A stretch of 64,000 bases of DNA from CAYLUN01 sp964386865 (GTDB lineage Bacteria > Verrucomicrobiota > Kiritimatiellia > RFP12 > UBA1067). A program made the translations under genes and the position numbers. The first letter of the stretch is position 1. Each line of letters begins with the position of its first letter. The DNA lies in contig CAYLUN010000004.1 in the NCBI GenBank assembly GCA_964386865.1, forward strand, positions 1 to 64,000, read 5' to 3'. Below are positions 1-8,654 of this stretch, piece after piece. Below the pieces are notes generated by a model, which saw nothing but the letters and a program-made list of their open reading frames with translations, had not been told where the DNA came from and did not search any database.

Positions 1-1669
1 GGCCCTTGTGGAAGCGCAGGTCGTAAATGCAGGAGATGTCCGCGCCGCGCACGCGTTCGGCCCAGGTGCGCCCGCCGTCCGTGCTGTGGCACGGGCGCCA
101 GTTGGCGGCGATGTAGAGCTCCTTTGGATTCAGCGGATTGACGGTGATGTTCTTCGGCGCGCTCAAGGCCGTCGTCTTGCCATGCTCGTTCGCGAGCGTG
201 GGGTTGGCAGCGGCGTCGGGCGTGAGCAGCGAGGAGTCGATCCACGTCTCTCCGCCGTTGTTCGAGTAATAGAAGCGCCCGTTCCAGTCGGCCGTGGCGA
301 TCAGGTAGACGTCCTGCGTGTTCGCGGGGCTGACCGCCACCTCAATCGCTGAGAGTTTCGGCGGAAGCGCCTGCGAGATCGCCTTCCACGTCCGGCCTTT
401 GTCCGTTGACTTCCAGACGCCGTCTTTGAAGCACGCTGCGAAAAGGATGTTCGGATCGCTCGGAGCCACGGTCACGCTCGAGACCTTCTTGGGCGTGGCG
501 GCCTCGTTCCACGTCGCGCCCGCGTCGCGGCTGAGGATCACGCCCGCGTCCTCGGTGGCCGCGAGCACGAGCGACGGCTCCATCTGCGCGACCACCACGC
601 TGTAGATGTTGCCGCCCTGCGGGGTGCCGATGCGGAGATTGCCGTAGGAAGGCAGGCTCTTATCCGAGGAGAACTCCCTGACGATGCGCTGGCGCGGCTC
701 GCTGTTGAAGGCGAAGAAGAATTTGGTGAATGAGCCCACGGGGGCCTCGTTCATGAGCGGGCCCACGCACGCGAAGTCCATGCGGGTAGCCGCGCCCCAG
801 TCGGGCGTCCCCGAGTACGCTTGGGCCAGGGCTGGGTTCTTCTTGGCGTAGTCGGGGTCGAGGCCGAAATCCTTGGCGCCGAGAACAACGTCACCCCACT
901 GGGCCTGCTTGAACAGGTCGCGCAGGTTGCGGCTGCGGTAGGTCGTGCCGGCCGATGTCTTGAGCGAGATGAAGCACTCGTTCGGGAGTGGGCCTCCGCC
1001 TTTGAACGAGAAGCCGAAGCCCGCGCAGTCGGCGGCGGCGGCGCCCTGCGGAAAGGCGAGCGGGAGCCAGATGCCGCCGCACCAGCTCTGGTCGACCTTG
1101 CCGAACTGGACGCGCAGCGCCTCAGGCTTGTCCTGCTCGGCGCCTTTCTCGTAAACCGTCCTCCACGTCTCGCCGCCGTCCGCGCTCTTATACACCTTGC
1201 CTGCGGGGCTGGCGGCGTAGACGGTGTTGCCGTCGGCCGGATCGACCGCGATGCTGCGGACGCTGCGGCTCCTCTCGCCGGTGATGCGCAGCTCCTTCTT
1301 GCCCGTGTGCGGCAGCAGGCGCCACTGCTCGCCGCCGTCCGTGCTCTTGCAGAGGCCGCCCTCGGTAGAGGCGTAAACCGTGTCGGGCGCGGTGCGGTCT
1401 ACGGCGAGCGAGTAGGCGCCGTAGTCGGCCAGGCCTTTGTTGGACAGCCTCCAGGTTCGCCCGTGGTCCTCGCTCTTGTAGACGCCGCAGACGTCGCCGC
1501 CCATGTAGATCACGCCGTCCTTGGACGGGTGGAACACCGCCGAGTGGTAAAAGCCGCCGCCGCCCCAGCCCGCCCACTGCCAGGCGGGCGCCGGTGTGTC
1601 GGCGTGCGCACCCATCGTCCATAACAGAGAGCCCACACAGCAGATCGCAGTCTTAGACATTCGCATCAT
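1..1669 (-). CDS. Exported BNR-repeat (sialidase/xyloglucanase-like beta-propeller) protein, 3' end cut by window
   Basis: About 556 N-terminal residues are visible and the frame is still open at base 1. The ATG at 1669 (first of ATG-ATG) follows an AAGGAG ribosome site by about 5 nt. The N-terminus is a signal peptide ending near AHAD. Recurring Asp-box/BNR motifs of the type SxDxGxTW (KSEDHGRTW, KSTDGGEQW, KSADGGETW, KSTDKGRTW, YSNNGGETW, HSTDGGRTW) indicate a beta-propeller as in exo-alpha-sialidases and GH74-type xyloglucanases. A non-propeller insert of roughly 170 residues, carrying LPLAFPQG and RNLRDLF segments, separates two groups of BNR repeats and may be a carbohydrate-binding module. 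It is a close tandem paralogue of the gene at 1832-4447. I infer extracellular polysaccharide binding or cleavage; the substrate cannot be read from sequence. Confidence 0.85.
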   Translation of the reverse strand, partial: MMRMSKTAICCVGSLLWTMGAHADTPAPAWQWAGWGGGGFYHSAVFHPSKDGVIYMGGDVCGVYKSEDHGRTWRLSNKGLADYGAYSLAVDRTAPDTVYASTEGGLCKSTDGGEQWRLLPHTGKKELRITGERSRSVRSIAVDPADGNTVYAASPAGKVYKSADGGETWRTVYEKGAEQDKPEALRVQFGKVDQSWCGGIWLPLAFPQGAAAADCAGFGFSFKGGGPLPNECFISLKTSAGTTYRSRNLRDLFKQAQWGDVVLGAKDFGLDPDYAKKNPALAQAYSGTPDWGAATRMDFACVGPLMNEAPVGSFTKFFFAFNSEPRQRIVREFSSDKSLPSYGNLRIGTPQGGNIYSVVVAQMEPSLVLAATEDAGVILSRDAGATWNEAATPKKVSSVTVAPSDPNILFAACFKDGVWKSTDKGRTWKAISQALPPKLSAIEVAVSPANTQDVYLIATADWNGRFYYSNNGGETWIDSSLLTPDAAANPTLANEHGKTTALSAPKNITVNPLNPKELYIAANWRPCHSTDGGRTWAERVRGADISCIYDLRFHKG

Positions 1670-1740
1670 CGTCTCCTTCGCAGTTGTCGGACGCACAAAG
1701 AATAGATGGTTGCAGCGTCACGTACAAGCGGAGATGCGGC

Positions 1741-1820
1741 GCTTCGAGCCCGCCGCGACAACATGCCGTGGCTGCGCAGGCCTGCGGCGTCCGCACGTTG
1801 TACCGGCTTTAGCCAGCCCC
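1741..1820. repeat. REP-like paired palindrome, copy A (degenerate)
   Basis: This copy lies in the 162-bp spacer between the two BNR genes. The right arm (1791-1818) contains the core CCGGCTTTAGCC preceded by CACGTTGT. The left arm near 1755-1767 keeps GACAACATGCC. It matches the better copy at 5550-5630 in arm order and spacing. Nothing else is recognisable in this spacer. Confidence 0.6.
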
Positions 1821-1831
1821 GGTCCAGTCCC

Positions 1832-4447
1832 CTACCGCTTACACGTGTAGAGGCAGACGCCGGCGGCCCAGAGTTCGCGCGTATCGGGGTTATAGCGCAA
1901 CAGCAGCGGCTTGCGGTAGGGGAGGTTAGAGGTGATCTCCTGCCACGTCGCGCCGCCGTCGGTTGTCTCGTACACGCCGCCGTTGGAACTGCCGTCCCAC
2001 GTCGTAGTTGCGAACCACAGCCGCTTGGCGTCGGCCGGGTCGGTTTCCACCGCAACGATCAGGCGCTCGCTGTTGTACGGGAACTTCGTGAGCTGTTTCC
2101 ACGTCTTGCCGCAGTCCGCGCTGCGCCAGAGGTTCTTGCCGGGGACATAGACCGCGCCGTCGGCCGCGACGTGCACGTTGAAGATCCACTGGTCGTTCTT
2201 GAAGACGTGCTGCCACGACGCGCCGCCGTCCTCGCTGCGCCAGAGCCCGCCGCCCGTGCCGCAGCAGCCCCAGTAAAGCCGCTTGGAGTCAGTCGGGTCG
2301 ACCGCGAGTCCGAAGAACATGCGCCTGCCTCCGGGCTGCGAAGCGAGCTGCGCCCACGTGTGCCCGCCGTCGGTCGACTTGAAGACGCCTCCGCCGTTCT
2401 TGCAGTCGGGAGCCGGGTCGCCGTCGATGCCGAGGTAGAGCGTCTTCGGATCTTTCGGATCGGCCGCCAGCGCGCGCGGGTAACCCGTGCCCCACATGGT
2501 GTTGGCGTGCGGATTGGTCGAGGGAAGGCCCTCAACGGTTCGCTTGAAACTCTTGCCTCCGTCTTCGCTCACGACGATGCGGTTCGGGCCGGACGAACTC
2601 CACGGGCTGCACGTACTGACGATGCGGTCGGCGCCGTTGTTGTCCGAGAGCGCGAGCCGCCAGTAGTGGCCGCCGAGTTCGGGGTCGTACTTGAGCGGCC
2701 AGAGCGCGCGCCAATGGGCGCCGTTGTCCTCGCTGACGAGCACGCCCTCGTCCATGGCCGACGCGTAGGTGCGACCCTTGTGGAAGCGCAGGTCGTAGAC
2801 GCAGGAGATGTCCGCTCCGCGCACGCGCTCGGTCCAGGTGCGGCCGCCATCCCCGCTGTGGCAGGGGCGCCAGTTGGCGGCGATGTAGAGTTCCTTGGGG
2901 TTGAGCGGGTTGATTGCGATGTTCTTCGGGTTGCTCAGGCCGGTCGTCCCCTTGTAGTCGTTCGGCAGGGTGGGGCTGGCTGCGGGGTCGGGCGCCACGG
3001 TCGAGGCGTCCGTCCAGGTCTGCCCGCCGTCCTTCGAGAAATAGAAGCGCCCGTTCCAATCGGCCGAGCCGATGACGTAGACGTCGAGCGGGTTTGCGGG
3101 GCTCACGGCCACCTCATGCATCGAGCAGGTCTTCGGCAGGCTTTGGGTAATATCCCTCCAGGTCTGGCCTTTGTCAGTCGACTTCCAGATGCCGTCCTTG
3201 AAAAAGGTCGCGTAGATGACGGCCGGATCGCTCGGGGCGATCGCGACGCTGGCGGCCTTCTTGGGCGTGGCCAACTCGCGCCAGGTCAAGCCCGCGTCGC
3301 CGCTGAGCACGAGGCCGGCGTCGTCCGTCGCGGCGATCACGAGCGAAGGCTCCTTCTGGGCGACGGCCACGCTGTAGACGCTGCCGCCCTGCAAGGAGCC
3401 GACGCGGAGGTTACCGTAAGATTGCACGGATTTATTTTTGGAGAACTCGGCGACGACGCAGTAAGGGAACCCGGGGCCGGCTGAAGCCGGTACAACGTGC
3501 GGCTGGGCCGTAAAGGCGAAGAAGAATTTAGTGAACTTGCCCACGGGCGCATCCGTCATCAGCGGGCCGACGCAGGCGAAGTCCATGCGGGTGACCGCAG
3601 CCCAGTCGGGCGTTCCGGTGTAGGCCTTCGCCAAAGCGGGATTCTTCTTGGCGTAATCCGGGTCGAGCGTAAAGTCTTTGGCGCCGAGCACGACGTCGCC
3701 CCACTGGGTCTGCTTGAAGAGGTCGCGCAGGTCGCGGCTGCGGTAGGTGGCTCCGGCTGCGGTCTTGAGGTTCAGGAAAGACTCCCGCGGCAGGGTGCCG
3801 TCCCCCTTGAACGTGAAGCCGAAGCCCGCGCAGTCGGCGGACGTCTTACCCTCGGGGAAGGCGAACGGCAGCCAGAAACCGCCGAACCAGGCGTCGTTGG
3901 CTTTGCCGAACTGGACGCGCAGCGTCTCGGGCGGCTCCTGCTCGGACGACTTCTCGTACGCGGCTTTCCACGTCTCGCCGCCATCGCCGCTCTTGAAGAC
4001 CTTGCCGGCGGGGCTCGCCGCGTAGACGATCTTACCGTCCGTCGGATCGACCGCGATGCAGCGGATGCTCTTGCCCTTCTCGCCGGTGATGCGCAGCCCT
4101 TTTTCGTCGGTGTTGGGCAGGAGCCGCCAGTGCGTGCCGCCGTCCACGCTTTTGCAGAGGCCGCCCGCCGTTGCGGCGTAGACCGTGTCGGGCGCGGTGC
4201 GGTCGGTCGCGAGCGAGAAGACGCCGTAGTCGGCGAGACCGTCATTGATGAGCGTCCAGTTCAGGCCGTGGTCTTCGCTTTTGTAGACGCCGCAGACATC
4301 GCCGCCCATATAGAGCGTGCCGTCCTTGGCGGGATGGAAGGCGCAGGAGTAGTAAAAGCCGCCGCCGCCCCAGCCAGCCCATTTCCAATCGGGAGCGTCG
4401 GCGAGACAGCACGAGGCGGTGAGGATCGCGAAAATGGCTTTTTTCAT
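1832..4447 (-). CDS. Exported BNR-repeat (sialidase/GH74-like) protein, 871 aa
   Basis: The start is ATG 4447, giving MKKAIFAILTASCCLADAPD, a signal peptide. GGAG lies 8 nt upstream, and the frame upstream of it is low-complexity Arg/Pro read-through that I exclude. At least eight BNR/Asp-box motifs (KSEDHGLNW, KSVDGGTHW, KSGDGGETW, KSTDKGQTW, FSKDGGQTW, HSGDGGRTW, KSTDGGHTW, RSEDGGASW) are spread along the whole protein, consistent with one or two seven-bladed propellers. Residues about 205-380 form the same non-propeller insert as in the upstream paralogue. The C-terminus ends AAGVCLYTCKR with two cysteines. Compared with the paralogue it carries 11 extra codons made by a REP-like element (3474-3502). 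Activity is inferred only: surface glycan hydrolysis or binding. Confidence 0.87.
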   Translation of the reverse strand: MKKAIFAILTASCCLADAPDWKWAGWGGGGFYYSCAFHPAKDGTLYMGGDVCGVYKSEDHGLNWTLINDGLADYGVFSLATDRTAPDTVYAATAGGLCKSVDGGTHWRLLPNTDEKGLRITGEKGKSIRCIAVDPTDGKIVYAASPAGKVFKSGDGGETWKAAYEKSSEQEPPETLRVQFGKANDAWFGGFWLPFAFPEGKTSADCAGFGFTFKGDGTLPRESFLNLKTAAGATYRSRDLRDLFKQTQWGDVVLGAKDFTLDPDYAKKNPALAKAYTGTPDWAAVTRMDFACVGPLMTDAPVGKFTKFFFAFTAQPHVVPASAGPGFPYCVVAEFSKNKSVQSYGNLRVGSLQGGSVYSVAVAQKEPSLVIAATDDAGLVLSGDAGLTWRELATPKKAASVAIAPSDPAVIYATFFKDGIWKSTDKGQTWRDITQSLPKTCSMHEVAVSPANPLDVYVIGSADWNGRFYFSKDGGQTWTDASTVAPDPAASPTLPNDYKGTTGLSNPKNIAINPLNPKELYIAANWRPCHSGDGGRTWTERVRGADISCVYDLRFHKGRTYASAMDEGVLVSEDNGAHWRALWPLKYDPELGGHYWRLALSDNNGADRIVSTCSPWSSSGPNRIVVSEDGGKSFKRTVEGLPSTNPHANTMWGTGYPRALAADPKDPKTLYLGIDGDPAPDCKNGGGVFKSTDGGHTWAQLASQPGGRRMFFGLAVDPTDSKRLYWGCCGTGGGLWRSEDGGASWQHVFKNDQWIFNVHVAADGAVYVPGKNLWRSADCGKTWKQLTKFPYNSERLIVAVETDPADAKRLWFATTTWDGSSNGGVYETTDGGATWQEITSNLPYRKPLLLRYNPDTRELWAAGVCLYTCKR
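3474..3502 (-). repeat. REP-like single arm inserted in frame inside the BNR gene (copy B)
   Basis: The arm has the same core as the intergenic copies (CCGGCTGAAGCCGG followed by TACAACGTGC). It encodes HVVPASAGPG in the host gene. In the tandem paralogue this point reads directly from the SEP to the RIVREF segment, so the net difference is 11 codons (33 bp), keeping the frame. The alignment between the paralogues on both sides is clear. Confidence 0.75.
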
Positions 4448-4466
4448 AGGATGTTCTCCGTCTGGC

Positions 4467-5498
4467 TTATTCGCCCTTACGCAGCGTGACGGTCTTGCCG
4501 TTCGGCAGGGCGTCGTAGCGGACCACGCCCTGAGCGACCGGCAGCGTGACGTTGGCCCCCGTCTGCGCCATGATACAGGATTTCCAGTCGGCCGGCACCC
4601 GTGAGATGAGCGTGAGCGGCTCATCATACAGCGCCGGGTCGGCCTCGCAGGTCAGCTTCAGTCGGATCTCCTGCGGCGCCGCCTGCAGCACGGAGACCTT
4701 GGCGCTGGCGCGCTCGGTCGCGTACTTGTGCGCGGCGATGTGGTCGGTGATCCACAGCTTGCCTTGGTCGCGCCGCTCCTTGAGCCCGTCGAGCAGGGGG
4801 AAGAAGACCTCTTGCTTCAGCGCCCAGAAATCCTGATAGCTCGTCTTCGGGACGATGCGCTCGACGCCGTGGATGATGAGGTACTCGAGGCCCCCGGACG
4901 CGATCGCCTTGTCGGCCAGCGCGAGCATCTGAGTCGCGGTCTGCCAGTGGTAGACCGCGCCGTGGTCCCTGAACGGGGGGCGGTCGACCAAGCGGTGCTT
5001 CACGAGGATCGCCTGCAGGTCGTTCGAGGCGACGAGCCACTCCTTGACGCCGGGCTGCCCGTACGAGATCAGGCGCGGCACGGTGCCGGGCACGATCCGC
5101 AGGATCTCTGCGTTACAGGCGGCGATGACGGACTCGGCCTGGGCGGCGTTGGTCACGCTGGCGTGGGCGTAGGTGTGGTTGCCGTAGGCCATGCCCTGCT
5201 TCCAGACCGCCTGCTCCCACTGGTTCGAGAACACCCGGTACTCGCCCTTGCCGGGGTTGATGTAAAAGGTCGCCGTCATGCCGCGTTCGGCGAGCGCCGG
5301 CGCGGCGACCTGGAAGTGGCTCGGCCAGCTGTCGTCGAACATCAGCAGGAAGGCGGCCGCCTGATCGCCTTTCCACGTGGCGACCCGCGTCTCGCCGACG
5401 CCCTGCGCAGCCGCCGTCAAGACGGACAGGCTAAGCGCGAGGCTGGCCGCCCCGGCCCGGAGGGCCCCTTTGCGTCCAACATTCCTGTACGCCATCAT
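4467..5498 (-). CDS. Exported NodB-like polysaccharide deacetylase
   Basis: The start is ATG 5498 (ATG-ATG), preceded by a GGGGG stretch, giving 343 aa with a signal peptide to about residue 32 (ending TAAAQG). Carbohydrate esterase 4/NodB signatures are present: the FDDS motif at 54-57 (catalytic base and metal Asp) and the metal-binding HTYAHAS at 108-114. A later IIHG stretch could supply the second His motif. The role inferred is removal of acetyl groups from an exported polymer, such as an amino-sugar or hemicellulose chain. It lies 3' of the GH5-like gene in the same direction, so co-transcription is plausible. The last codons (RKGE stop) coincide with half of the GTAAGGGCGAA repeat found again in rnfC. 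Confidence 0.85.
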   Translation of the reverse strand: MMAYRNVGRKGALRAGAASLALSLSVLTAAAQGVGETRVATWKGDQAAAFLLMFDDSWPSHFQVAAPALAERGMTATFYINPGKGEYRVFSNQWEQAVWKQGMAYGNHTYAHASVTNAAQAESVIAACNAEILRIVPGTVPRLISYGQPGVKEWLVASNDLQAILVKHRLVDRPPFRDHGAVYHWQTATQMLALADKAIASGGLEYLIIHGVERIVPKTSYQDFWALKQEVFFPLLDGLKERRDQGKLWITDHIAAHKYATERASAKVSVLQAAPQEIRLKLTCEADPALYDEPLTLISRVPADWKSCIMAQTGANVTLPVAQGVVRYDALPNGKTVTLRKGE

Positions 5499-5549
5499 TC
5501 CCGAACCCCCGTTCCATTTATCAGATACATGTGTCTCAACAGGAATGCG

Positions 5550-5630
5550 GGCCGGCTGAAGCCGGGACAACATGCCTTGGTTGAACGCGCTGTGCGGGGT
5601 CTCCGCACGTTGTGCCGGCTTCAGCCGGCC
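5550..5630. repeat. REP-like paired palindrome, copy C (best copy)
   Basis: Two inverted arms are visible. Left 5550-5576 has core CCGGCTGAAGCCGG then GACAACATGCC. Right 5603-5630 is its reverse complement with few changes. A 26-nt loop separates them. Each arm is itself a small hairpin (CCGGCT-GA-AGCCGG). It lies 7 bp after the stop of the GH5-like gene and 52 bp before the deacetylase start. Confidence 0.8.
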
Positions 5631-5637
5631 AGGTCTT

Positions 5638-8493
5638 TCAGTACTCCAGCAGGTAGTACGGCGTGGCGTCGCGGCCGGTGTCGAGCGTGAAGCGGCCGTC
5701 GACGATCTGGAGCGTCTTGCCGGTCTTGGCACCGCCGTGGTCGAGAATGTGCAGCGTGGGCGAGCCGCCGCGCGTGAGCGCGATCTCGGCGACGACGGGC
5801 TCCATGACGACCGGCCCGACAGGGCGGTGGTTGCGGATCTCGCCGCGGCTCAGCAGGTAGCCGTCGTTCAGGACGATCATGCCTTTGTTGCGGGCGCGGG
5901 CGATTGCGGTGATGAGGACGGCTTTGTCGGTCTTCAGGGTGCCCGCCGGCGAGCGGGCGCTGAGGTAGATCGCGCCGTAGCGGCTCTTCGGGCTGATGGA
6001 GCAGTCGGCGAGCGACAAGGTCTGGCCCTCGGCGAAGCCCACGACCACTTGGCTGCTGGGGGTGTCGAGGACGATAAAGCCGTCCTGCGGGGTCTTGCCC
6101 GGCTGCCACTGAAGCTGGCCGGTGGCGGAGACGAGGCGCCCGCCTTTGCGATAGGGCGTTAGGTCGAACGGCGAGGTCGCCTCGAACGTGTCCGTGAAGC
6201 GCACGCGCCCGCCCGCCACCGCGAGCGCTTCGGCCGGAAAGACGTCGCTGGAGAAGCTCTTCACGTCCCACTCCTGCTTGACCTGTTCTTCGAAGCCGAC
6301 CTGCCCGGAGTCGAGCGACGCGACGTGGACGTTGCGGGTGTGGGCGACCGGAGCCTCCGTGACGTCGCCGCGGAGCACCTGGCGTGAAACGGCCGGGAAT
6401 ATGCCTATGAAATTCGGCGCCGCGGCATCCCACTGCGCGATGCCGACGGCTTTGCTGAAGGTGCCGTCGTCGCTGTTCTGGAACGGGTAGGAGACATCCC
6501 AGCCTTGGAGGCCCATGCCGTAGGCGCCGAGGATGGCGGGGCCTTCGACGCCCCACTCGTTCGGCGAGACGTGGATCCACTCGGAGAGCATGAACGGCTG
6601 GCCGGACACCTGTTGGAGCGACGACGAAAGCGTCCCCGAGCCGGGCTGCGCGAGCATCGAGGCGGCGTTGAACGCGCCGAGGCCGCGGCCGCCGCCGCCG
6701 AAGTAGTTGTGCCGGTCGACCGTGCCCACGAGCGCGTCCGAATGGAGGTTGTAGAAATGGCTCATCATGCGGCCCGCCTGCCAGTTGGAGGCGATCAGCT
6801 CGCCTTTGTAGCCGGCGGCGCGGATGGCCTGGGTGTAGCGGGCGTAGAGCTCGTTCTGCAGCTCATAGAGGAAGGCCATGGTGTCGAGCAGGCGGCGCTT
6901 GAACGGGCGCTGCGACGTCTCGAGGTTGGCGGGGTCGAAGAACCACGGGTTGCCCGCCGGGTAGATGCGGTTCTCCACCCAGCTCTCGTCCGAGGGCAGT
7001 CTTTGGTTCGGGAGGATGCTGCAGTTGAGCGCCTCTTTTCCCCAGGCGGCCAGGAATGCCTGCTCGGTCGCGTACTTCTTCTTCAGCCACTGGGCAAAGC
7101 GCCCGCCCGTGCGGGCTCGCAGCGTGGGGGACTTGGCCATCACGCCGGTGACGCCGCCGAAGAGCACGCTATCCTCGTTGTAAAGTTCGACGTAGGCGAC
7201 GGCTGGGTCGTCGGCGTAGCGCAGGCCCGTGTGCGGGTTGATGTGGTTGAGCAGGTTGGTGACTTGTTCGACGAGGAGGTCCTGGAGTTCGGTGGCGATG
7301 TACAGGCTGCCGTGCTTCGGGTCGATCCATTCAGTTTTCTTGGCGCCGAATTCGTTTGCGTACGGAATGCGGGCGCGGTCGCCGGGCCCGATGTCGACGA
7401 TGAAGACCGGCGAGAGCTTGACGTAGATGCCGCGCCGCTTGAGTGCGGCCACATAGTAGTCCATGTTCTCGAGCGCCTTCGGGTCGAAGGCGGCGGCGCT
7501 GTCTTTCGAGAGGATGCCCGCCCAGCCCGTGCCGTCGGCGTACTTGTGGAGGCGCACCGAGTTGATACCCAGCGCGGCGTAGAAATCGGCGCGGCGGTCG
7601 GCCAGCTCCTTGTCCGGCGCGCAGTTAACGTACGCGTTGTTGATGCCCCAGAGCTTGATCGGCCGGCCGTTGTAGACGAGCCGCTCGCCGTCGCGGGCGA
7701 TGCGCCCATGCTTGCCTGCCGGAGCGTCCAGCCAGCCTCGCATCTGCCATTCGCTGGCCGCGGGGATCGGGCTGGGCGGATTGAAGGTATACCAGCGGCT
7801 AAGGTCTGAAAGTGTCGCGGCAGCCGCAGGGCCTGGGATGAACCGGGTGGAGGACGGCAGCCCAATCGTGAACGCGAGGCGTGTGGGCTGGCCGGCTTTG
7901 ACCGCATTTCTCGCGATCACGATGCGGATCTGCGTGTCCATTGAAACGACGGCGGGACGCTCGAAGACCAGCGTGGTCCGGGCGCCTGTCCTGTCGGTGA
8001 GCTCCAGCTTCGCGACCGCATCCCCGAGCTCGCCGCGGCCGAGCGGAAGTCTGTGGGTTGCGGTTTTTCCATCGGCGAGCGTGACCAGGAGCGAGCCGCC
8101 CGTAAACGCGCCGCCGGGGTTGAGTCCGAACTGCGCCATCACGAGCGCGGAGTCACCTCCCGGCTTCAGGGTTGCGTCAAACCGGATGGCTTTCGGCCCT
8201 GTCGCCGACCATGAGCCTTCGATCATGAACGGCGTCCGTGTGGTTTGGATCTCGTTGTCGAACGTGAACGCGGCAGAGTCGCTCTCCTCGGCCACCGTTT
8301 TCTTGCGCCGCACGCCGGACCAGTCCGGGCCCCAGTCGTAGTAGGCGACGGACAGATATTCGATGCCGCCGTCAAGGACGGTCAGATCGGTCCCTGATGG
8401 ATCGACCACCGTGAGCGACTCCGCGCGGGCTGAGTCCAGCGATATGCAGCTGGCAAGGAAAACGGCGGCGAGGCAAGTCACGAAAGCGTTCAT
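5638..8493 (-). CDS. Exported clan GH-A (GH5-like) glycoside hydrolase, 951 aa
   Basis: The start ATG 8493 follows GGAAG at 5 nt and gives the signal peptide MNAFVTCLAAVFLAS...ARA. The N-terminal third (about 25-270) is beta-rich and probably a jelly-roll module. A (beta/alpha)8 domain follows from about 285, opening with LWGINNAY, RRADFYAALGINSVRLHKY and further barrel-like strands. The likely acid/base is E440 in the ELYNED motif and the likely nucleophile is E638 in LSEW, spaced as in clan GH-A enzymes. A C-terminal beta domain of about 250 residues ends LLEY. Family assignment to GH5 is by architecture and is not certain; GH42-like or an unassigned family is possible. It is transcribed from the divergent promoter region at 8546-8581 and followed by the deacetylase. 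Confidence 0.82.
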   Translation of the reverse strand: MNAFVTCLAAVFLASCISLDSARAESLTVVDPSGTDLTVLDGGIEYLSVAYYDWGPDWSGVRRKKTVAEESDSAAFTFDNEIQTTRTPFMIEGSWSATGPKAIRFDATLKPGGDSALVMAQFGLNPGGAFTGGSLLVTLADGKTATHRLPLGRGELGDAVAKLELTDRTGARTTLVFERPAVVSMDTQIRIVIARNAVKAGQPTRLAFTIGLPSSTRFIPGPAAAATLSDLSRWYTFNPPSPIPAASEWQMRGWLDAPAGKHGRIARDGERLVYNGRPIKLWGINNAYVNCAPDKELADRRADFYAALGINSVRLHKYADGTGWAGILSKDSAAAFDPKALENMDYYVAALKRRGIYVKLSPVFIVDIGPGDRARIPYANEFGAKKTEWIDPKHGSLYIATELQDLLVEQVTNLLNHINPHTGLRYADDPAVAYVELYNEDSVLFGGVTGVMAKSPTLRARTGGRFAQWLKKKYATEQAFLAAWGKEALNCSILPNQRLPSDESWVENRIYPAGNPWFFDPANLETSQRPFKRRLLDTMAFLYELQNELYARYTQAIRAAGYKGELIASNWQAGRMMSHFYNLHSDALVGTVDRHNYFGGGGRGLGAFNAASMLAQPGSGTLSSSLQQVSGQPFMLSEWIHVSPNEWGVEGPAILGAYGMGLQGWDVSYPFQNSDDGTFSKAVGIAQWDAAAPNFIGIFPAVSRQVLRGDVTEAPVAHTRNVHVASLDSGQVGFEEQVKQEWDVKSFSSDVFPAEALAVAGGRVRFTDTFEATSPFDLTPYRKGGRLVSATGQLQWQPGKTPQDGFIVLDTPSSQVVVGFAEGQTLSLADCSISPKSRYGAIYLSARSPAGTLKTDKAVLITAIARARNKGMIVLNDGYLLSRGEIRNHRPVGPVVMEPVVAEIALTRGGSPTLHILDHGGAKTGKTLQIVDGRFTLDTGRDATPYYLLEY

Positions 8494-8545
8494 ACGTTCT
8501 TCCAGAGCGGCGTAAGATACTGGTATCACATAACACATAGCTACC

Positions 8546-8581
8546 ATTGACAGTATCGATCATATGCTATATCGTGTCAAT
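8546..8581. promoter_or_regulatory. Overlapping face-to-face divergent promoters with inverted repeat
   Basis: A 7-bp perfect inverted repeat (ATTGACA ... TGTCAAT) brackets 22 bp. On the plus strand TTGACA (8547-8552), 17 bp, then TATCGT (8570-8575) fits a sigma-70 promoter towards the secreted protein at 8655. On the minus strand TTGACA (8580-8575), 17 bp, then GATACT (8557-8552) fits one towards the GH5-like gene. The two promoters use the same DNA. A short palindrome, GATAC-TG-GTATC, lies near 8515-8527 and could be an operator. Confidence 0.6.
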
Positions 8582-8654
8582 AGTAGTGATTGAATAGAGA
8601 TCACAGACAGGTATGCGATAAGGTTAGGGGGTTTATCCTACGAGGAGGGTTGCC

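Noticed and set aside
1..1669. Truncated pseudogene of the neighbouring BNR gene
   Set aside because: The frame is intact from a good start with ribosome site to the window edge; only the window cuts it.
1706..3484. Long open frame on the plus strand opposite the BNR-repeat gene
   Set aside because: It is Arg/Ala/Val-rich without family motifs, and the minus strand encodes clear BNR repeats with a signal peptide. High GC keeps the opposite frame open.
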